Below, in pieces: positions 9,288-18,209 of a stretch of DNA of 64,000 nt (position 1 is its first letter; each line of letters starts with the position of its first letter). The position numbers were made by a program, and so were the translations under genes. The notes beneath the pieces are model-generated. The model saw only the letters and a list, made by a program, of their open reading frames with translations, did not search any database and was not told the origin of the DNA. This DNA is from Spirochaeta lutea (lineage in GTDB: Bacteria; Spirochaetota; Spirochaetia; DSM-27196; Salinispiraceae), in NCBI RefSeq assembly GCF_000758165.1, contig NZ_JNUP01000023.1:124001-188000 (forward strand), read 5' to 3'.

Positions 9288-10472
9288 GTGCAGGCTACAA
9301 ACCAAACCTTTCAGAAAATGTATAATCGGGCCCTGGTACTTCGACATGTCCGGCGAAATGAACGAATCAGTCGGGTGGATTTGTCCAGGGCTCTGGGACT
9401 TAAGAAGTCGTCCATATCGAATATCGTCGCCGAGCTATTAGAAGCTGGGATCATCAGCGAGCGAGAACAAGGTGAATCCTCGGCATCGGGTGGCCGAAAA
9501 CCCATCTTCCTAGAAGTTAACAGGCAGTTCTGCGGATTTCTGGGGATTGAGGTCCAGCCGAATCGGTATAATGCTGTTTTTCTGGATTTGGCAGGGAGGG
9601 TTCTGTTTCAGCGCGAGGGGAAGGTCAGCACCTACCGGGATGGATTTGAGCCTTCCCTGGAGAAGATCTACGAGGAACTTGCGCCCCTGGCGGAGCAGAC
9701 CGGATTACCTGTGGCTGGCATATGTCTCGGTGTTCCCGGGTATGTTCATCCTGCGGATGGTACAATCCTATACTCAATCCCCCATGGTTTAGAAAACTGG
9801 CGGGTTTCCCCCCGGGCACAACCCTGGGATGTTCCTGTATATGTTGAAAATGACGCCAATTGCTGTGCCTGGGGAGAACTAATGGTTCATCCCAACTCCG
9901 GGGCCGTTGATTTCCTCAGCGTACTGATGGAGTTTCAGGAGGAGAATCCGAGACTCCAACAGGATATCGGGATATCAACCGGATTCGGGGTCGTGATTAA
10001 CGGAAGCCTGTATTACGGTCAGGCCTTCAATTCCGGTGAGTTTAAGAGCGCATTGTGGACCCGGAACAATAAGAGCCAGGTTGGTATTCCCGATGAACAA
10101 CTTCTCGGTATTCGGGAAAACCAAGATATTCTCGATGATTATTTGACGGAACTGTTGATGAATCTCTCCCCCATTGTTTCAGTAATGAGCCCTCAGCGGG
10201 TTGTACTCTGCGGTGACGGCAGAAACCTGCTTCCTCGGATTTCCTACCTTCTGGAAAGCCGGTTAAGCGACCGGTTTATTGGACTCGCGGCCCAACGTGG
10301 ACTGTTCCAGCCCTCCATCCATGCTCAACATAATGTTGCCATCGGTGCTGCGGGCCGGCTTCTGGAAACCCTCTTTGATCAGCCGCGAATCGGACGGTCA
10401 CGGTATGAAATGGGAGTGGATTGGGAGTATGTTCTTGACCGATTCAGTGTTCCAGGTTCCGAATTAGTGTGA
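9288..10472 (+). CDS. ROK-family transcriptional repressor (NagC/XylR-like), zinc motif absent
   Basis: A 394-residue regulator starting at GTG 9288 after a CGGAGGA ribosome site. Residues about 20-55 form a winged helix-turn-helix (RVDLSRALGLKKSSISNIV), and the remainder is a ROK sugar-sensing domain (VAGICLGVPGYVH, VENDANCCAWGE, GFGVVINGSLYYG). The usual ExGH and CxCGxxGC zinc-binding motifs are missing: after NGSLYYG the sequence reads NSGEFKSALW. It may therefore sense ligand differently from NagC. It closes the sugar operon and probably represses it; the operator was not identified. Confidence 0.86.
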   Translation: MQATNQTFQKMYNRALVLRHVRRNERISRVDLSRALGLKKSSISNIVAELLEAGIISEREQGESSASGGRKPIFLEVNRQFCGFLGIEVQPNRYNAVFLDLAGRVLFQREGKVSTYRDGFEPSLEKIYEELAPLAEQTGLPVAGICLGVPGYVHPADGTILYSIPHGLENWRVSPRAQPWDVPVYVENDANCCAWGELMVHPNSGAVDFLSVLMEFQEENPRLQQDIGISTGFGVVINGSLYYGQAFNSGEFKSALWTRNNKSQVGIPDEQLLGIRENQDILDDYLTELLMNLSPIVSVMSPQRVVLCGDGRNLLPRISYLLESRLSDRFIGLAAQRGLFQPSIHAQHNVAIGAAGRLLETLFDQPRIGRSRYEMGVDWEYVLDRFSVPGSELV

Positions 10473-10525
10473 GATTCTGTTTTCCCCACCCTAGGGTAAT
10501 TTCTGTATCCACCAAGACTGATTGA

Positions 10526-10630
10526 TTCTGCAGTAGCGGTAGCAAACTACACCGCATAGAGCCGGATTATGAGCGGTACCGCCCCGGGGGTAGAGTCGCC
10601 CATGGAGGGTGATAGAATCCATTGGGCTCA
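10526..10630 (+). repeat. Degenerate copy of the palindromic intergenic repeat, R7
   Basis: The first half aligns without gaps to the other copies: GGTAGCAAACTACACCGCATAGAG corresponds to GGTTGTAAACTACGCCAGATATAG of copy R3. The second half is barely recognisable, so the 3' limit is approximate. Confidence 0.45.
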
Positions 10631-10792
10631 TCATAGAGAGACTGTTTCTTTAGAGAGAATCGTCTGAGAGACCCTCCCAGGGTTGATGGGATCTGGAGAA
10701 TCGGATAAAACCATATTACATCGGCGTAAAACCCTGATATTTCACCGGGGGACACCTCAAATAGGGAGTAGTTTTTCCATAGTCATGGAGGA

Positions 10793-10808
10793 ACGATTGT
10801 ACAATCGT
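10793..10808. promoter_or_regulatory. 16-bp perfect palindrome upstream of metH
   Basis: ACGATTGT followed directly by ACAATCGT. A perfect palindrome of this size in a long leader is a candidate operator for a dimeric repressor. No cognate regulator could be assigned. Confidence 0.45.
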
Positions 10809-11017
10809 ACATCCCCCCCATACTCTTGCAGAAGCAAGAGCCTGGAGCCAGCGGGAAATCATGACGACTCTGAAAATGGGAAAGATCAGGTTTGAGATGT
10901 ACCCCGGTTGTGGTGGAATAGTGTAAGATTTATCAACCCAGGGGTAGGAGCGTCGGTATGCACCGGTGCGAACCGGTTTGAACAGCATCTAGATAGGTAT
11001 AGTTCAGGGGAGTTGCT

Positions 11018-14000
11018 ATGACATTTAACCAGCGGCTGAGCCGGGGTATAGTACTTTTTGATGGTGCCATGGGTACCCAGATTCATGAAATCAATCCCAG
11101 CGATGAGGATTACCGGGGTCACCTCGGATGCAGCGAGATTCTGAATCTCACAATCCCGGATAAGATTCAGGAGATACATCAGGCCTACCTTCGGGCTGGT
11201 GCAGACGTGATAGAAACTAATAGTTTTGGATCGAACGAGATTGTCCTGGCTGAATACGGGTTAGAGAGTCAAGCCAGAGAGATCAGTCGAATATCTGCCC
11301 AAATAGCCCGAAGGGCTGTGGGTACCCTAGAGCGTGAAGACAAACCCAGGTTTGTAGCCGGGTCCATGGGTCCAGGAACAAAGCTGATCAGTCTCGGACA
11401 GACAGATTGGCCCACTATGTACAGGAGTTACCGGGAGCATGCCGGTGGGCTCATTGAGGGGGGCGTAGACCTCTTTATTATTGAAACCTGCCAAGACCTT
11501 CTCCAAATAAAATGTGCTATTTTGGCATGTCAGGATGAAATGGAGGTTCAGGGGGTAGATCTCCCGCTCATCGTATCAGTCACGGTGGAGACCACCGGAA
11601 CCCTCCTCGTGGGGAGCGAGCTTCAGGCGGTGATTGCTGCCCTCGAACCCTATAATCTCACCGCCCTGGGTATGAATTGTGCCACGGGGCCGGATGCGAT
11701 GAAGACCTATGTTCGGGAACTATCCCAGACTGTGTCACTGCCGTTAATTGTTCAGCCTAATGCCGGGCTCCCACAGAACGTAGACGGACAAATGGTGTAC
11801 ACCCTTTCGGTGGATGAGTATGTTCAGGCCATGAGAGGGTTTATCACCGAGGAAGGGGTACAGATTGTCGGCGGTTGCTGCGGAACCACCCCGTCCTTTA
11901 TCCAGGCCCTAGCCGAGCAGCTGCCGGAACAGGGTGCATCCCGGGAGTCTTCCTATGAGCCCGCTGTTGCAAGTATCTTCTCAGCACAAACCCTAGAACA
12001 AGATCCTCCGCCGTTTTATATCGGTGAGAGGACAAATACCAATGGAAGCCGGTTATTCCGGGAATCCCTATTAGCAGATGATATAGACGGACTTATAGAT
12101 ATAGCTCGTGAACAGCAGCTAACGGGAGTGCATGCCTTGGATCTCTGTGTGGCGTACACAGGCAGGGATGAGGTACAGGATATGAGAAACGTCCTGTCCC
12201 GACTTGTTACCCAAATCACCCTTCCGCTGGTTATCGATTCTACTGAAATCCCCGTGTTGGAAGCCGCTCTTCAAATGTACGGGGGTCGCGGGATCATTAA
12301 CTCCATAAATCTAGAGGATGGCGAGGATCGGGCTGATGCCATTTGTAGGCTTGCAAAACGCTATGGGGCGGCTCTCATTGCCTTGACCATCGACGAACAG
12401 GGGATGGCGAAGGATGTACCCCGAAAGGTTGAGGTGGCTAAACGCTTATACTCCATCGCCGTGGAGCGCCATGGAATGCGCCCTCAAGATCTCATCTATG
12501 ATCCCCTCACCTTTACCCTGGGGAGTGGTGATGAGGCCATGAAGGATGCCGGGATCAAAACCCTGGAAGGGATCCGCCGGATTAAGGAAGAACTACCTGG
12601 AGTTCGGACGGTTCTAGGGCTTTCAAATATAAGTTTCGGTTTGAATCCCAAGAGCCGCCGTGTACTGAACTCTGTGTTTTTGGCGGATGCAGTCCGGGAA
12701 GGACTCGATATGGCGATCGTGAATCTCAGGCATATCGTACCCCTGGCCCAGCTCTCTGAAGATGATATTAGGTATGCACGGAATTTGATCTATAATCGAG
12801 GGTCGGAGAATCCGCTTTTTGATTTCATAGGGTACTTCGATAGTAAATCCGGAGAGAGCCAGGAAGATGCCGGTCCTGCTATGGAAGAACTTCCCCTGGA
12901 GGAACGCATACCCAAAAAAATCATCCAGGGATCCAAGAGTAAACTTGATGGCTGGCTCCTTGAAGCGATGCAGGCTGGGCACTCAGCCCTGGACATTATT
13001 AATACAATGCTGATTCCCGCCATGAAGGTTGTGGGAAATCTCTTTGGAGAGGGGAGGATGCAGCTGCCCTTCGTATTACAATCTGCGGAAACCATGAAGT
13101 TTGCGGTGGATATTCTCCAGCCTTACATGGAGAAGGTAGATGCCCAGGAGCAGAAGAGTATTGTACTCGCAACGGTCCGCGGCGACGTCCATGATATTGG
13201 TAAAAACCTCGTGGATATTATCCTGACCAACAATGGGTATCGGGTGCATAACCTCGGGATTAAATGTGAGATCGATACCATTCTCTCTACGGCCCAAGAG
13301 GTTGGGGCTGATGCTATCGGAATGAGTGGGTTGTTAGTCAAATCAACGGTGGTTATGAAGGATAATCTCGAAGAAATAAAGCGCAGGGGGGTTTCTATCC
13401 CCGTGCTGCTGGGGGGGGCTGCCCTGACCCCAAGTTTCGTCTGGGACATCTGCGCTCCCATTCCCGATGGTCCGGTGGTCTATTGTTCAGATGCCTTTGA
13501 GGGATTGCGGGCCATGAGTCTCATCCAGGATGGGATGTTGGAAGATTACCTTTCGGCGCAAGCCGAACGAAGGGCATCCCGTCCCGCTCCCAAACCGCGG
13601 AAGAACCTAACGCGGGTTGAGCCCATCGTTGTTGACCGGACAGTTGAGGTTCCCACGGCACCATTTTTGGGGTCACGAATTGTGGAGGATGTTGATCTGG
13701 ATGCTGTGTACCCCTTTCTAACTGAAGAGGTCTTGTTCCGGGGACGATGGGGGTACCGACGGGGAAAACTGTCCAAGGAGGAGTATGAGGACCTTATTTC
13801 CCAAACGGTCCGTCCACAATTTGAGGCATTAAAATCCCTCTGTAAAAAAGAAAAACTACTCCAGCCAAGTATTGCCTACGGATTTTGGGAGTGTAATTCT
13901 CTGGGGCAGGATGTCATACTGTATAGGCCCGGTACGGAGGATGAATTGGCCAGGCTGTCCTTCCCTCGACAGGCTGATGCTCCCTTCCAATGTATTGCAG

Positions 14001-14440
14001 ATTACTTCTATCCACAGGAATCCGGAAGACGGGATATTATTGCACTGCAGATTGCCACTGTGGGGCATCAGGCACAGATACATAGTCAGGGGCTGTACGA
14101 GGCAGGGTCGTATAAGGATTACCTTCTGTTCCACGGTCTTTCGGTGGAGGCAGCCGAAGCCTTGGCAGAGTATTGGCATCTGGTGGTACGCCAGAAGCTG
14201 GGTATTACCGAGGAAGACGGGCAGGGCATCGATGATTTTGTTGTTCAAAAGTACCGAGGCAGCAGGTATTCCTTCGGATATCCGGCTTGTCCCGAGCTCT
14301 CCCAGAACCGGATACTCTGTGATCTCCTGGATAGTCCGCGGATCGGGGTTACCATGACGGAAGAGGACCAAATGGCTCCGGAGCAGACCACCAGCGCCTT
14401 TATTGTTCATCATCCCCAGGCGAAATACTTCAATACCTGA
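11018..14440 (+). CDS. metH: Cobalamin-dependent methionine synthase
   Basis: A complete 1140-residue MetH. Residues 1-300 form the homocysteine domain with zinc ligands Cys221, Cys287 and Cys288. Residues about 330-590 are the pterin-binding barrel that accepts methyltetrahydrofolate. Residues about 620-850 are the B12 cap and binding domain with DVHDIGKN, where His725 is the lower axial cobalt ligand. Residues about 870-1140 form the reactivation domain that binds S-adenosylmethionine (YSFGYPACPE near the end). It makes methionine from homocysteine in the cytoplasm. The dependence on B12 agrees with the riboswitch-controlled btuFCD uptake genes 4 kb downstream. The ATG at 11018 follows CAGGGGAG. 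Confidence 0.97.
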   Translation: MTFNQRLSRGIVLFDGAMGTQIHEINPSDEDYRGHLGCSEILNLTIPDKIQEIHQAYLRAGADVIETNSFGSNEIVLAEYGLESQAREISRISAQIARRAVGTLEREDKPRFVAGSMGPGTKLISLGQTDWPTMYRSYREHAGGLIEGGVDLFIIETCQDLLQIKCAILACQDEMEVQGVDLPLIVSVTVETTGTLLVGSELQAVIAALEPYNLTALGMNCATGPDAMKTYVRELSQTVSLPLIVQPNAGLPQNVDGQMVYTLSVDEYVQAMRGFITEEGVQIVGGCCGTTPSFIQALAEQLPEQGASRESSYEPAVASIFSAQTLEQDPPPFYIGERTNTNGSRLFRESLLADDIDGLIDIAREQQLTGVHALDLCVAYTGRDEVQDMRNVLSRLVTQITLPLVIDSTEIPVLEAALQMYGGRGIINSINLEDGEDRADAICRLAKRYGAALIALTIDEQGMAKDVPRKVEVAKRLYSIAVERHGMRPQDLIYDPLTFTLGSGDEAMKDAGIKTLEGIRRIKEELPGVRTVLGLSNISFGLNPKSRRVLNSVFLADAVREGLDMAIVNLRHIVPLAQLSEDDIRYARNLIYNRGSENPLFDFIGYFDSKSGESQEDAGPAMEELPLEERIPKKIIQGSKSKLDGWLLEAMQAGHSALDIINTMLIPAMKVVGNLFGEGRMQLPFVLQSAETMKFAVDILQPYMEKVDAQEQKSIVLATVRGDVHDIGKNLVDIILTNNGYRVHNLGIKCEIDTILSTAQEVGADAIGMSGLLVKSTVVMKDNLEEIKRRGVSIPVLLGGAALTPSFVWDICAPIPDGPVVYCSDAFEGLRAMSLIQDGMLEDYLSAQAERRASRPAPKPRKNLTRVEPIVVDRTVEVPTAPFLGSRIVEDVDLDAVYPFLTEEVLFRGRWGYRRGKLSKEEYEDLISQTVRPQFEALKSLCKKEKLLQPSIAYGFWECNSLGQDVILYRPGTEDELARLSFPRQADAPFQCIADYFYPQESGRRDIIALQIATVGHQAQIHSQGLYEAGSYKDYLLFHGLSVEAAEALAEYWHLVVRQKLGITEEDGQGIDDFVVQKYRGSRYSFGYPACPELSQNRILCDLLDSPRIGVTMTEEDQMAPEQTTSAFIVHHPQAKYFNT

Positions 14441-14628
14441 GGCAATTGCAACTGGCTTCTGCTATTGGCGTGCGCACTAAAATGCTAGCAACGAACCCCA
14501 CACCTGGTGAGGTGAGTCGGAATTAGCGGCGGCAATTCCCTTCGATGCCAACCGGCGGTGCTGGGCGTCCCGGTGTGGTGAGGGTCAGGGGCCGCTTTCC
14601 GGAAAGCAGTGAAATATAGGAGGATTGA
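14441..14628 (+). promoter_or_regulatory. Structured leader upstream of the rubredoxin gene
   Basis: This 188-base region can fold: CCACACC (14498-14504) pairs with GGTGTGG (14572-14578) around an inner GGCA...TGCC arm, and a perfect 14-bp palindrome GCTTTCCGGAAAGC (14594-14607) lies just before the ribosome site. It matches no RNA family known to me. Confidence 0.4.
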
Positions 14629-14787
14629 ATGAAATACATTTGCTCAAACTGCGGGTATATTTATGATCCCGAGGAGGGGGATTTGGAAAACGGTATAGAG
14701 GAAGGTACTGCCTTCGATGATCTACCCGAGGATTGGACCTGCCCCATCTGTTATGTGAGTAAGGATTTATTCGATCCCCTGGATTAG
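14629..14787 (+). CDS. Rubredoxin
   Basis: A 52-residue protein with the two rubredoxin iron-binding pairs: Cys5-x-x-Cys8-Gly and Cys38-Pro-x-Cys41. The YxYDPEEGD and LPEDWTCP segments are characteristic. The second knuckle reads CPICY, whereas rubredoxins nearly always have CPxCG; a Gly-to-Tyr change next to the iron site may alter the redox potential or local fold. A strong ribosome site, TAGGAGG, precedes the ATG at 14629. It carries single electrons in the cytoplasm, probably to oxygen- or peroxide-detoxifying enzymes in an anaerobe or microaerophile. The next gene begins 27 bases downstream but encodes an exported protein, so functional coupling is doubtful. Confidence 0.93.
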   Translation: MKYICSNCGYIYDPEEGDLENGIEEGTAFDDLPEDWTCPICYVSKDLFDPLD

Positions 14788-14814
14788 CGACCGGGTATTT
14801 ATTACTATATCAGT

Positions 14815-15942
14815 ATGAAAAAGAACCGAATACGAAGGCGAAGATGGCTGTTTTTGGCAGGAGCGCTTGGAGTATTGTTCCAGGTTGTTGGTTTTAGCCA
14901 GGGGGCTCCGGGGGTTGATTCCCAGGTGGTTATCAGCGGGCTCGATAATCCTTGGGCGGTAGAGAGCCTGGATGGTGGCGGCTTTCTTATAACCGAGAAG
15001 CCCGGCAGAATACTGTATTACCGGGAGGGCAACCAGGAAGCGGTTCTCAAGGTTCCCCAAGCCATAAATGTCGGACAGGGTGGACTTCTGGATATTGAGC
15101 CCTCACCCGGCTTTCCCGAGGACCCGCGTATATTTTTTACCCTGTCGGTGGGAGACGCTTCCAGGGGATACGGAACGGCCTTGGGACTGACGAGTCTCAA
15201 TATACGAGAAAACGATACAAGCCCGCTTACCTTCGATCCGCCGATCCTTCTTTGGCAGATGCCGGACAGATTTAAAACCTCCCGAGGACAGCATTTTGGC
15301 TCCAGGATTGTGATTCACCAGGGATATCTCTACCTTACCATCGGTGATCGGGGAGAGATGAACCGGGCCCAGCTTCGTCAGGATCCAGCGGGGTCGGTAC
15401 AACGCTTTATGCTCTCGGAGCTGGACGGGGGAGCACAGGATGTGCGCCCGGAGCTCTATACCTACGGGCATAGAAATCCCCAGGGAATGGCTGTTCATCC
15501 CCAGCGGGATGAAATCTGGCTCCACGAGCATGGTCCTCGAGGGGGGGATGAGCTTAATATCCTCCAAGCCGGAGACAATTACGGGTGGCCCCTGGTGACC
15601 TTCGGACGCAATTATAACGGTACTGTAATCAGCAGAAATACCCATGCTACGGGAATCACTCCCCCGGTTCTTCACTGGACACCGAGTATTGCACCTTCGG
15701 GTATGGCGTTTTACTCGGCTGACCGGTATCCCCAGTGGCAGGGCTCGCTCTTTCTGGGTGCCTTGGCCGGGCAACACCTGCGAAGGGTGATGCTATCTGC
15801 CGGAGAGATTACCGGCCAGGAAATACTCCTGGAGAACCGGTTGGGACGGATACGAGACGTACATGCTGGTAGGGATGGCGAACTCTACATTCTTACGGAC
15901 GGCAACAGGGCCGCCCTGTATCGACTTCGCCCGGTTGAATAG
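14815..15942 (+). CDS. Exported PQQ-dependent sugar (aldose) dehydrogenase-like protein
   Basis: A 375-residue protein beginning with a basic, hydrophobic signal peptide (MKKNRIRRRRW..., cleaved near FSQG). The mature part is a six-bladed beta-propeller of the glucose/sorbosone dehydrogenase family, with the motifs DNPWAVESL, GQGGLLDIEPSP, LTIGDRGE, GHRNPQGMAVHP and HEHGPRGGDELN. Soluble aldose dehydrogenases of this kind oxidise sugars in the periplasm using PQQ and calcium. No PQQ biosynthesis genes are in the window, so cofactor supply is unknown. Repeat R2 follows this gene. Confidence 0.86.
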   Translation: MKKNRIRRRRWLFLAGALGVLFQVVGFSQGAPGVDSQVVISGLDNPWAVESLDGGGFLITEKPGRILYYREGNQEAVLKVPQAINVGQGGLLDIEPSPGFPEDPRIFFTLSVGDASRGYGTALGLTSLNIRENDTSPLTFDPPILLWQMPDRFKTSRGQHFGSRIVIHQGYLYLTIGDRGEMNRAQLRQDPAGSVQRFMLSELDGGAQDVRPELYTYGHRNPQGMAVHPQRDEIWLHEHGPRGGDELNILQAGDNYGWPLVTFGRNYNGTVISRNTHATGITPPVLHWTPSIAPSGMAFYSADRYPQWQGSLFLGALAGQHLRRVMLSAGEITGQEILLENRLGRIRDVHAGRDGELYILTDGNRAALYRLRPVE

Positions 15943-16090
15943 CGGGGTACTCCGGTATCCACTGCTCCGGGTTCCGGAAGCAGCCCAAACATCCCGCCCC
16001 AAAGAGAACAGAATGCCACCATCGGATGTGCAGTACTTGAGGTATTCGATCAGCCGATGGTGGTGTGTCTATCATCTGGAAATCAATTTC

Positions 16091-16195
16091 TAGCGCGCAA
16101 AAGGTTGTAAACGACCCTAGATATGGCTGAGCAGCCTCTATCTCCACCCAGGGGTGGTGTCGCCGGGGTGCAATGGTACAACCTTTTACGCACAA
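16091..16195 (+). repeat. 105-bp palindromic intergenic repeat, copy R2
   Basis: Begins TAGCGCGCAAAAGGTTGTAA and ends GTACAACCTTTTACGCACAA, giving a near-perfect terminal inverted repeat. The centre has CCACCCAGGGGTGG where other copies have CACCCATGGGTG. It lies between the converging sugar dehydrogenase and ilvD genes. Confidence 0.9.
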
Positions 16196-16216
16196 TAAAA
16201 TCAATCGATTGGCAGG

Positions 16217-18046
16217 TTATTCTCCCGGTAACTTCCGGTAGGCTCCCTGGTCGGCGCTGGTAGCCATCAGGGCGTAGGCACGAAGGGCCTTTGAAACCAC
16301 CCGTTCGCGGTTTCGGGGGGTATACGCTTCTTCCCCTCGGGCTTCCTCCTGATTTCTCCGTTCAGCCAACTCCTCAGGAGAAATCTCCAGGGCAATAGTG
16401 CGGTTAGGAATATCAATGGTGATGGTGTCGTTATCTTTTACCAGGGCTATAGCCCCTCCGGCCGCCGCCTCAGGGCTCGCATGGCCGATAGAGAGGCCGC
16501 TGGTTCCACCGGAGAATCTTCCGTCGGTTAGTAGGGCGCAGGATTTTCCCAGTTTCATGGATTTAAGGTAACTGGTCGGGTAGAGCATCTCCTGCATACC
16601 AGGACCGCCCTTCGGTCCCTCATACCGGATGATAACCACGTTGCCTTCCCGAACCTTACCCCCGAGGATTCCCTCAATGGCGTCCTCCTGGCTTTCATAA
16701 ACCCGGGCTGTTCCGGTGAACCGGAAGATGCTTTCATCCACGCCGGCGGTTTTCACGATACAACCCTTTTCTGCGATATTTCCGAACAAGACGGCCAAAC
16801 CCCCGTCTGGATAATATGCATGTTCCACATCTCGAATACAGCCTTCGGTGCGGTCTGTATCCCCTTCTCGGTAGTAGTTATGCTGACTACCCATAACGAG
16901 ATTCCGAGTACCTCCCGGAGCAGCACGGTAAAATTCCACAATCCGGGTATCGGGATTCCTTGTAAGGTCATAGCGTTCCAGGATCTGCCCCAGGCTCGGT
17001 GAATCCACCCGGGGCACATTCGGATCAATCAAGCCTCCCCGGTGTAACTCTGCTAGAATGGCCATAATTCCCCCGGCCCGGTGGACATCCTCAATATGGT
17101 ACTGGCTATTGGGACTTACCTTACAGATACAAGGAACCTTTCGGCTCAGGGCATCAATATCCGCCATGGTGAAATCCACCCCGGCTTCCCTGGCAATGGC
17201 GAGCAGATGGAGAACGGTATTAGTGCTTCCGCCCATGGCAATGTCCAGGCTCATGGAATTCATTAAGGCGGCCTTGGTGGCAATGGACCGGGGAAGAACC
17301 TGGTGATTATCTTCCTCGTAGAATTCCCTGGCCATTTCAACGATCCGGGTTGCGGCGGTTTTAAAGAGATCGAGCCGTTTTGCGTGGGTTGCCACTACGG
17401 TACCGTTTCCCGGCAACGCCAAGCCGAGAGCCTCGTTCAGGCAGTTCATGGAGTTAGCGGTAAACATTCCCGAACAACTTCCGCAGGTAGGGCAGGCGTG
17501 TTCCTCCACAGCAGCTAGAAGGCTATCGTCAACCTCCGGGTCGGCAGCCATTACCATGGCGTCCACCAAATCGTATTTACGGTCTCCCACCCGGCCCGCC
17601 TCCATGGGGCCCCCGGAAACAAAAATCGTTGGGATATTCAGTCTCATGGCTGCCATGAGCATGCCCGGGGTGATTTTATCGCAGTTTGATATACATACCA
17701 GGGCATCTGCACAGTGGGCGTTGACCATGTACTCAATACTATCTGCAATCAGATCGCGGCTGGGCAGGCTGTAGAGCATCCCGCCGTGGCCCATGGCGAT
17801 TCCGTCATCCACTGCAATGGTATTAAACTCGGCAGCAAAACAACCCTGGTCTTCGATGTACTGTTTCACTTCTTGACCGATGGTGTGGAGATGGGCATGT
17901 CCCGGGACGAACTGGGTAAAACTATTAGCGATGGCAATAATTGGTTTTCCAAACTGCTCTTTCGTCATACCGTTGGCCCGCCAGAGCGCCCTGGCACCAG
18001 CCATATTTCTGCCGGCCGTATTTGTGAGACTTCTTAATCGGGGCAT
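16217..18046 (-). CDS. ilvD: Dihydroxy-acid dehydratase
   Basis: A 609-residue enzyme that dehydrates dihydroxyisovalerate and dihydroxymethylvalerate, the penultimate step in valine and isoleucine synthesis. Iron-sulfur ligands are visible as NCDK (Cys122) and CPTCGSC (185-191), and the catalytic serine lies in [10 protein letters not shown] near the C-terminus. Length equals that of the E. coli enzyme (616). The start at 18046 follows GAAGGAGGGGG on the minus strand; a longer reading to 18154 adds unrelated residues. No other branched-chain amino acid genes are in the window. A hairpin with a U run 45-80 bases upstream may attenuate it. Confidence 0.96.
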   Translation of the reverse strand: MPRLRSLTNTAGRNMAGARALWRANGMTKEQFGKPIIAIANSFTQFVPGHAHLHTIGQEVKQYIEDQGCFAAEFNTIAVDDGIAMGHGGMLYSLPSRDLIADSIEYMVNAHCADALVCISNCDKITPGMLMAAMRLNIPTIFVSGGPMEAGRVGDRKYDLVDAMVMAADPEVDDSLLAAVEEHACPTCGSCSGMFTANSMNCLNEALGLALPGNGTVVATHAKRLDLFKTAATRIVEMAREFYEEDNHQVLPRSIATKAALMNSMSLDIAMGGSTNTVLHLLAIAREAGVDFTMADIDALSRKVPCICKVSPNSQYHIEDVHRAGGIMAILAELHRGGLIDPNVPRVDSPSLGQILERYDLTRNPDTRIVEFYRAAPGGTRNLVMGSQHNYYREGDTDRTEGCIRDVEHAYYPDGGLAVLFGNIAEKGCIVKTAGVDESIFRFTGTARVYESQEDAIEGILGGKVREGNVVIIRYEGPKGGPGMQEMLYPTSYLKSMKLGKSCALLTDGRFSGGTSGLSIGHASPEAAAGGAIALVKDNDTITIDIPNRTIALEISPEELAERRNQEEARGEEAYTPRNRERVVSKALRAYALMATSADQGAYRKLPGE

Positions 18047-18090
18047 ACCCCCTCCTTCGTAAACGATACTAATCTTGGAATGGATGGTAC

Positions 18091-18127
18091 AAAAAAACAG
18101 CCCGGGTCTCAAGGGAGGTCCCCGCTG
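18091..18127 (-). terminator. Terminator or attenuator in the ilvD leader
   Basis: On the minus strand CAGCGGGG (18127-18120) can pair with CCCGGGCTG (18106-18098), with a bulge, followed by seven T residues (18097-18091). Just upstream is AGGGTGAATCAGCGG, faintly like the T-box core AGGGTGGNACCGCG. It could end the upstream gene at 18210 or attenuate ilvD. Confidence 0.55.
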
Positions 18128-18209
18128 ATTCACCCTCCTCGGTGTGACAAACACCTGATGGCTGGTCGATTCCGCCCCATCGGTTCGAGCCTCGGGTACT
18201 CAAAGTGGG

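Larger units (their letters stand above)
10473..11017 (+). other. Long leader/intergenic region before metH
   Basis: This 545-base stretch has no convincing gene. It contains a degenerate repeat copy (10526-10630), a perfect 16-bp palindrome (10793-10808), a CTCTTGC/GCAAGAG hairpin just after it, and a GCACCGGTGC palindrome (10960-10969). Neither SAM nor cobalamin riboswitch cores could be found. Confidence 0.5.

Noticed and set aside
5999-9500. Long open frames opposite the GH3, GH94 and ROK genes
   Set aside because: They are antisense to well-supported genes, have no ribosome sites and show no family motifs.
10473-11017. SAM, SAH or cobalamin riboswitch before metH
   Set aside because: None of the conserved cores could be found; the only B12 box in the window is at 18825-18841.
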